A stretch of 64,000 nucleotides of DNA from Litoreibacter roseus (GTDB taxonomy: Bacteria > Pseudomonadota > Alphaproteobacteria > Rhodobacterales > Rhodobacteraceae). The translations under genes and the position numbers were made by a program. How positions within the stretch are numbered: position 1 is the first letter of the stretch; every line of letters begins with the position of its first letter. The notes beneath the pieces were generated by a model. That model saw only the letters and a program-made list of their open reading frames with translations, was not told the DNA's origin and searched no databases. The DNA is taken from contig NZ_BLJE01000001.1 in the NCBI RefSeq assembly GCF_009811795.1, forward strand, positions 1,116,001-1,180,000. Direction: 5' to 3'. Shown one piece after another: positions 61,118 through 64,000 of this stretch.

Positions 61118-62167
61118 ATGAGCGAGACGAAAAACGGGCTGACCTACGCGGATGCGGGCGTGGATATCGACGCGGGCAACGCCTTGGTGGACAGGATCAA
61201 ACCGGCGGCCAAGCGCACCGACAGACCCGGGGTTATGGCAGGATTGGGCGGCTTCGGCGCGCTCTTTGATCTCAAGGCTGCAGGCTATGAGGATCCGGTT
61301 CTGGTGGCGGCCACGGATGGCGTCGGGACGAAACTGCGGATCGCTATTGACACGGGGCGATATGATACGATTGGCATTGATCTGGTCGCCATGTGCGTGA
61401 ACGACCTTGTTTGCCAAGGGGCCGAGCCGCTTTTCTTCCTCGACTATTTCGCGACCGGAAAGCTGGAGATCGAGGCTGCTGCGACCATCGTTGAGGGTAT
61501 CGCGGAAGGCTGCGTCAAATCGAACTGCGCGTTGATCGGCGGCGAAACGGCAGAGATGCCGGGCATGTATCATGGCGAGGATTTCGACCTCGCGGGCTTT
61601 GCCGTTGGCGCGATGGAGCGGGGCAGGGCGTTGCCGTCAGATGTGAATGAGGGCGATGTGCTGCTCGGGCTAGGCTCGGACGGGGTGCATTCAAACGGTT
61701 ATTCACTGGTGCGCAAGGTCGTCGAGGTGTCCGGCCTCGACTGGGATGCAGACGCGCCGTTCGCGTCTGGCGTGTCCTTGGGCGACGCGCTTTTGGCCCC
61801 AACACGCCTTTATGTGACGCCATGTCTGGCTGCAATCCGGGCCGGGGGTGTGCACGCCTTGGCCCATATCACAGGTGGTGGCCTGACCGAAAATCTGCCG
61901 CGTGTTCTGCCCGAAGGTTTGGGCGCAGAGATTGATCTGACCGCCTGGGATCTGCCGCCTGTTTTTCGCTGGTTGGCTGAGACAGGTGGCACACCAGAGG
62001 CCGACTTGCTCAAGACGTTCAATGCGGGGATCGGCATGGTACTGGTGGTTGCACCACAGGCCGCAGAGGCTATCAGCCTGCAATTGACTGATATGGGCGA
62101 GACGGTTTTCCAGATCGGTACCGTCACGACGCGCGGCGACATTGGGTATCAGGGCCAGCTTTTGTGA
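61118..62167 (+). CDS. purM: Phosphoribosylformylglycinamidine cyclo-ligase
   Basis: A 349-residue AIR synthetase of purine synthesis, closing the imidazole ring of FGAM with ATP. The family start [22 protein letters not shown] and the motifs [41 protein letters not shown] and [11 protein letters not shown] are intact. It is coupled to purN by a 4-base overlap (GTGA). Confidence 0.97.
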   Translation: MSETKNGLTYADAGVDIDAGNALVDRIKPAAKRTDRPGVMAGLGGFGALFDLKAAGYEDPVLVAATDGVGTKLRIAIDTGRYDTIGIDLVAMCVNDLVCQGAEPLFFLDYFATGKLEIEAAATIVEGIAEGCVKSNCALIGGETAEMPGMYHGEDFDLAGFAVGAMERGRALPSDVNEGDVLLGLGSDGVHSNGYSLVRKVVEVSGLDWDADAPFASGVSLGDALLAPTRLYVTPCLAAIRAGGVHALAHITGGGLTENLPRVLPEGLGAEIDLTAWDLPPVFRWLAETGGTPEADLLKTFNAGIGMVLVVAPQAAEAISLQLTDMGETVFQIGTVTTRGDIGYQGQLL

Positions 62168-62736
62168 AACGAACGGCCATTCTGATTTCTGGTGGCGGCT
62201 CCAACATGGTACGCCTTTGCGAAGATATGACAGGCGATCATCCGGCTCGCCCTGTTTTGGTGTTGTCCAACGATCCGGCGGCGGCGGGGCTTACCAAGGC
62301 CAGCGCAATGGGCATCGCGACCGCAGCGGTTGATCATCGGGCATTTGGCAAAGACCGGGCCGCCTTTGAGGCGGAACTCTTGAGACATCTCGAAGCAGCC
62401 GACCCGGATATTATTTGTCTTGCCGGGTTTATGCGGGTACTTAGCGCCGATTTTGTCAGCCGGTATGAAGGGCGCATTCTCAATATTCACCCGTCGCTTC
62501 TGCCCAAATATAAGGGGCTGAACACGCATAGCCGTGCGATTGAGGCGGGCGATACCGAGGCCGGCTGCACTGTCCATCTGGTCACCGCTGAGTTGGACGA
62601 CGGTCCAATCCTTGGCCAAGCGAAGGTGGCCATCGTGCCAGAGGATGTGCCCGATAGCCTGGCCGCAAAAGTTTTGGTCGAGGAGCACCGGCTTTATCCC
62701 GAAGTGCTGCGTGCGTTTGCGACCAGTTTAGGTTAA
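62164..62736 (+). CDS. purN: Phosphoribosylglycinamide formyltransferase
   Basis: A 190-residue GAR transformylase that adds the first formyl group in purine synthesis from 10-formyl-tetrahydrofolate. [10 protein letters not shown] binds phosphate, [13 protein letters not shown] and [14 protein letters not shown] carry the catalytic asparagine and histidine, and [17 protein letters not shown] follows with the aspartate. Starts at GTG within the purM stop. Confidence 0.97.
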   Translation: MKRTAILISGGGSNMVRLCEDMTGDHPARPVLVLSNDPAAAGLTKASAMGIATAAVDHRAFGKDRAAFEAELLRHLEAADPDIICLAGFMRVLSADFVSRYEGRILNIHPSLLPKYKGLNTHSRAIEAGDTEAGCTVHLVTAELDDGPILGQAKVAIVPEDVPDSLAAKVLVEEHRLYPEVLRAFATSLG

Positions 62737-62824
62737 CGCCGCGGGACTTCCCAAGCCGGGTCTTTTGGCTTAGACCGGAAAGCGGGGGAGCACCAAAGAA
62801 CAACAACAAAAAGACGCCCACTGC

Positions 62825-63994
62825 ATGAAGACATTAACGACGACCGAAGACTTGGCTGCCTTTTGTGAGCACGCCAGGGAATTTGATTATGTCACCGTCG
62901 ATACGGAATTTTTGAGAGAACGCAGCTATTACGCGAAACTGTGTCTGATCCAACTTGCTGTCGCGGGCGAAGGTGAGGACGACGCGGTCCTTGTTGATCC
63001 GATTGTTGGATCAGACATGTCGCTTGAGCCGCTTTATGATCTTTTCCGGGATCCGAACGTCGTCAAAGTATTTCACGCGGCGCGACAGGATCTTGAGATT
63101 TTTTATGTCGAGGGCAATGTCATCCCGGCGCCTCTGTTCGATACGCAAGTGGCCGCAATGGTCTGCGATTTTGGCGAACAAGTGGGGTATGAGACTTTGG
63201 TGAGGAAGATCACCAAGGGCTCTGTCGACAAGTCTTCGCGGTTTACAGACTGGTCCAGGCGCCCATTGAGCGATGCCCAGAAAAACTATGCTCTGGCTGA
63301 CGTGACGCACCTGCGGGAGATCTACGAATATCTTTCGGCACGTCTGGATCGCACGAAACGCCGCGCTTGGGTTGAAGAGGAAATGGACGTTCTCAGGCGT
63401 CCCGAGACTTATGTGATCGATCCCGATGACGCATGGAAGCGCGTAAAAGTCCGATCAACTGCGCCGCGCTTTCTGGCAATTGTGCGCGAACTGGCCCGGT
63501 TTCGCGAAACTTATGCGCAAACTCGCAATGTACCGCGCAGCCGCGTTTTCAAGGATGATGCGTTGCTGGAACTGGCTTCGACCAAACCTAAAAACGCGAA
63601 TGACCTTGGGAAGTCTCGTTTGCTGTTACGAGAAGCCCGCAAAGGAGACATCGCAGATGGCATCATCGCCGCTGTCGAAGCGGGCCTTGTCTGCCCCGAT
63701 GCCGACCTGCCGCGCGCAGCGCCTCAACGGGACAAAGGGCAAATCAACGCGGCCTTGGCCGACCTGCTGCGCGTCCTGTTAAAGGCCAAGGCCGAAAAGG
63801 CGGGTGTCGCGCAAAAACTGATTGCAACCGCGTCAGAGCTTGATGACATCGCCTTGGGGGACCGGGACGGCCTTGCCTTGATGGGGTGGCGCGCGGAAGT
63901 TTTCGGCGAGGACGCCCTGCGTCTGTGTCGGGGGGAAGTCGCCCTGTCCGCCGATGGCGCAAGCGTCAAGATCGTCGAATTGACGCAAGCCTAG
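62825..63994 (+). CDS. rnd: Ribonuclease D
   Basis: A 389-residue 3'-5' exoribonuclease of tRNA maturation. DEDD motifs are DTEFLRERSYYAKLCLIQ, FHAARQDLEIF and ALADVTHLREIYE, followed by an HRDC domain from about 205 (RELARFRETYAQTRNVPRSR, DDALLELA). ATG at 62825 follows a weak ribosome site; it lies 88 bases after purN. Length matches the family. Confidence 0.96.
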   Translation: MKTLTTTEDLAAFCEHAREFDYVTVDTEFLRERSYYAKLCLIQLAVAGEGEDDAVLVDPIVGSDMSLEPLYDLFRDPNVVKVFHAARQDLEIFYVEGNVIPAPLFDTQVAAMVCDFGEQVGYETLVRKITKGSVDKSSRFTDWSRRPLSDAQKNYALADVTHLREIYEYLSARLDRTKRRAWVEEEMDVLRRPETYVIDPDDAWKRVKVRSTAPRFLAIVRELARFRETYAQTRNVPRSRVFKDDALLELASTKPKNANDLGKSRLLLREARKGDIADGIIAAVEAGLVCPDADLPRAAPQRDKGQINAALADLLRVLLKAKAEKAGVAQKLIATASELDDIALGDRDGLALMGWRAEVFGEDALRLCRGEVALSADGASVKIVELTQA

Positions 63995-64000
63995 CGCCGG

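Overview
The window reads as a chromosomal segment of an alphaproteobacterium of the Rhodobacteraceae (Roseobacter-like). This rests on gene content and order: divergent lptF/pepA-holC, ndk, purM-purN-rnd, a dctBD-dctPQM TRAP locus, tripartite tricarboxylate transporters, and a periplasmic molybdenum hydroxylase with its own cytochrome c. Genes are dense, often overlapping by 1-4 bases, with GC-rich codon use. I saw no insertion sequence, prophage, integrase or CRISPR array.

Layout. 1-8040: housekeeping and small accessory genes (lptF start, pepA, holC, a membrane-anchored aspartic protease, a MarC protein, an ABC-F ATPase, ndk with a clear terminator, DUF4112, an AraC regulator, an ABM monooxygenase and a methyltransferase). 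8223-16931: one operon encoding a complete peptide-type ABC importer (ATPase, ATPase, binding protein, two permeases), a gamma-glutamyltransferase-family enzyme, a DUF1028 protein and a GntR regulator. A palindrome just upstream of the first gene may be its operator. 17076-24117: a TfoX_C protein, an unlisted 46-residue acidic protein, and a DctB/DctD two-component pair diverging from a DctP-Q-M TRAP transporter. The DctD-like regulator has lost the residues needed for sigma-54 activation.

24114-40336 is the most unusual part. Sixteen kilobases encode four FHA proteins, two Ser/Thr kinases, a PP2C phosphatase, two von Willebrand A (vWA) proteins, a trypsin-like protease joined to FHA, a LolD/MacB-like ATPase and permease, a formylglycine-generating-enzyme-like periplasmic protein, two lipoproteins and two small membrane proteins. 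Piece for piece this resembles the PpkA/PppA/Fha and TagQRST threonine-phosphorylation pathway that controls some type VI secretion systems. No type VI structural gene is present in the window. Predicted topologies suggest periplasmic sensing (vWA, protease, FGE-like) linked through single membrane spans to cytoplasmic phospho-threonine signalling (kinase, phosphatase, FHA).

40349-52269: a LysR regulator diverges from two complete tricarboxylate (TctCBA) transporters that flank two class III CoA-transferases and a short citrate-synthase-like lyase; an AtuA/DUF1446 protein and a DUF4387 protein follow. This looks like an uptake, CoA-activation and cleavage pathway for an unidentified carboxylic acid. 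52376-60906: a Sel1-like protein, tRNA-Asn, a metallo-beta-lactamase-fold hydrolase, an EnvZ-like kinase with no adjacent regulator, a Tat-exported molybdenum hydroxylase with [2Fe-2S] subunit, diheme cytochrome c and Crp/Fnr regulator, and the remnant of an internally deleted LysR gene. 60938-63994: tRNA with CAT anticodon, purM, purN and rnd.
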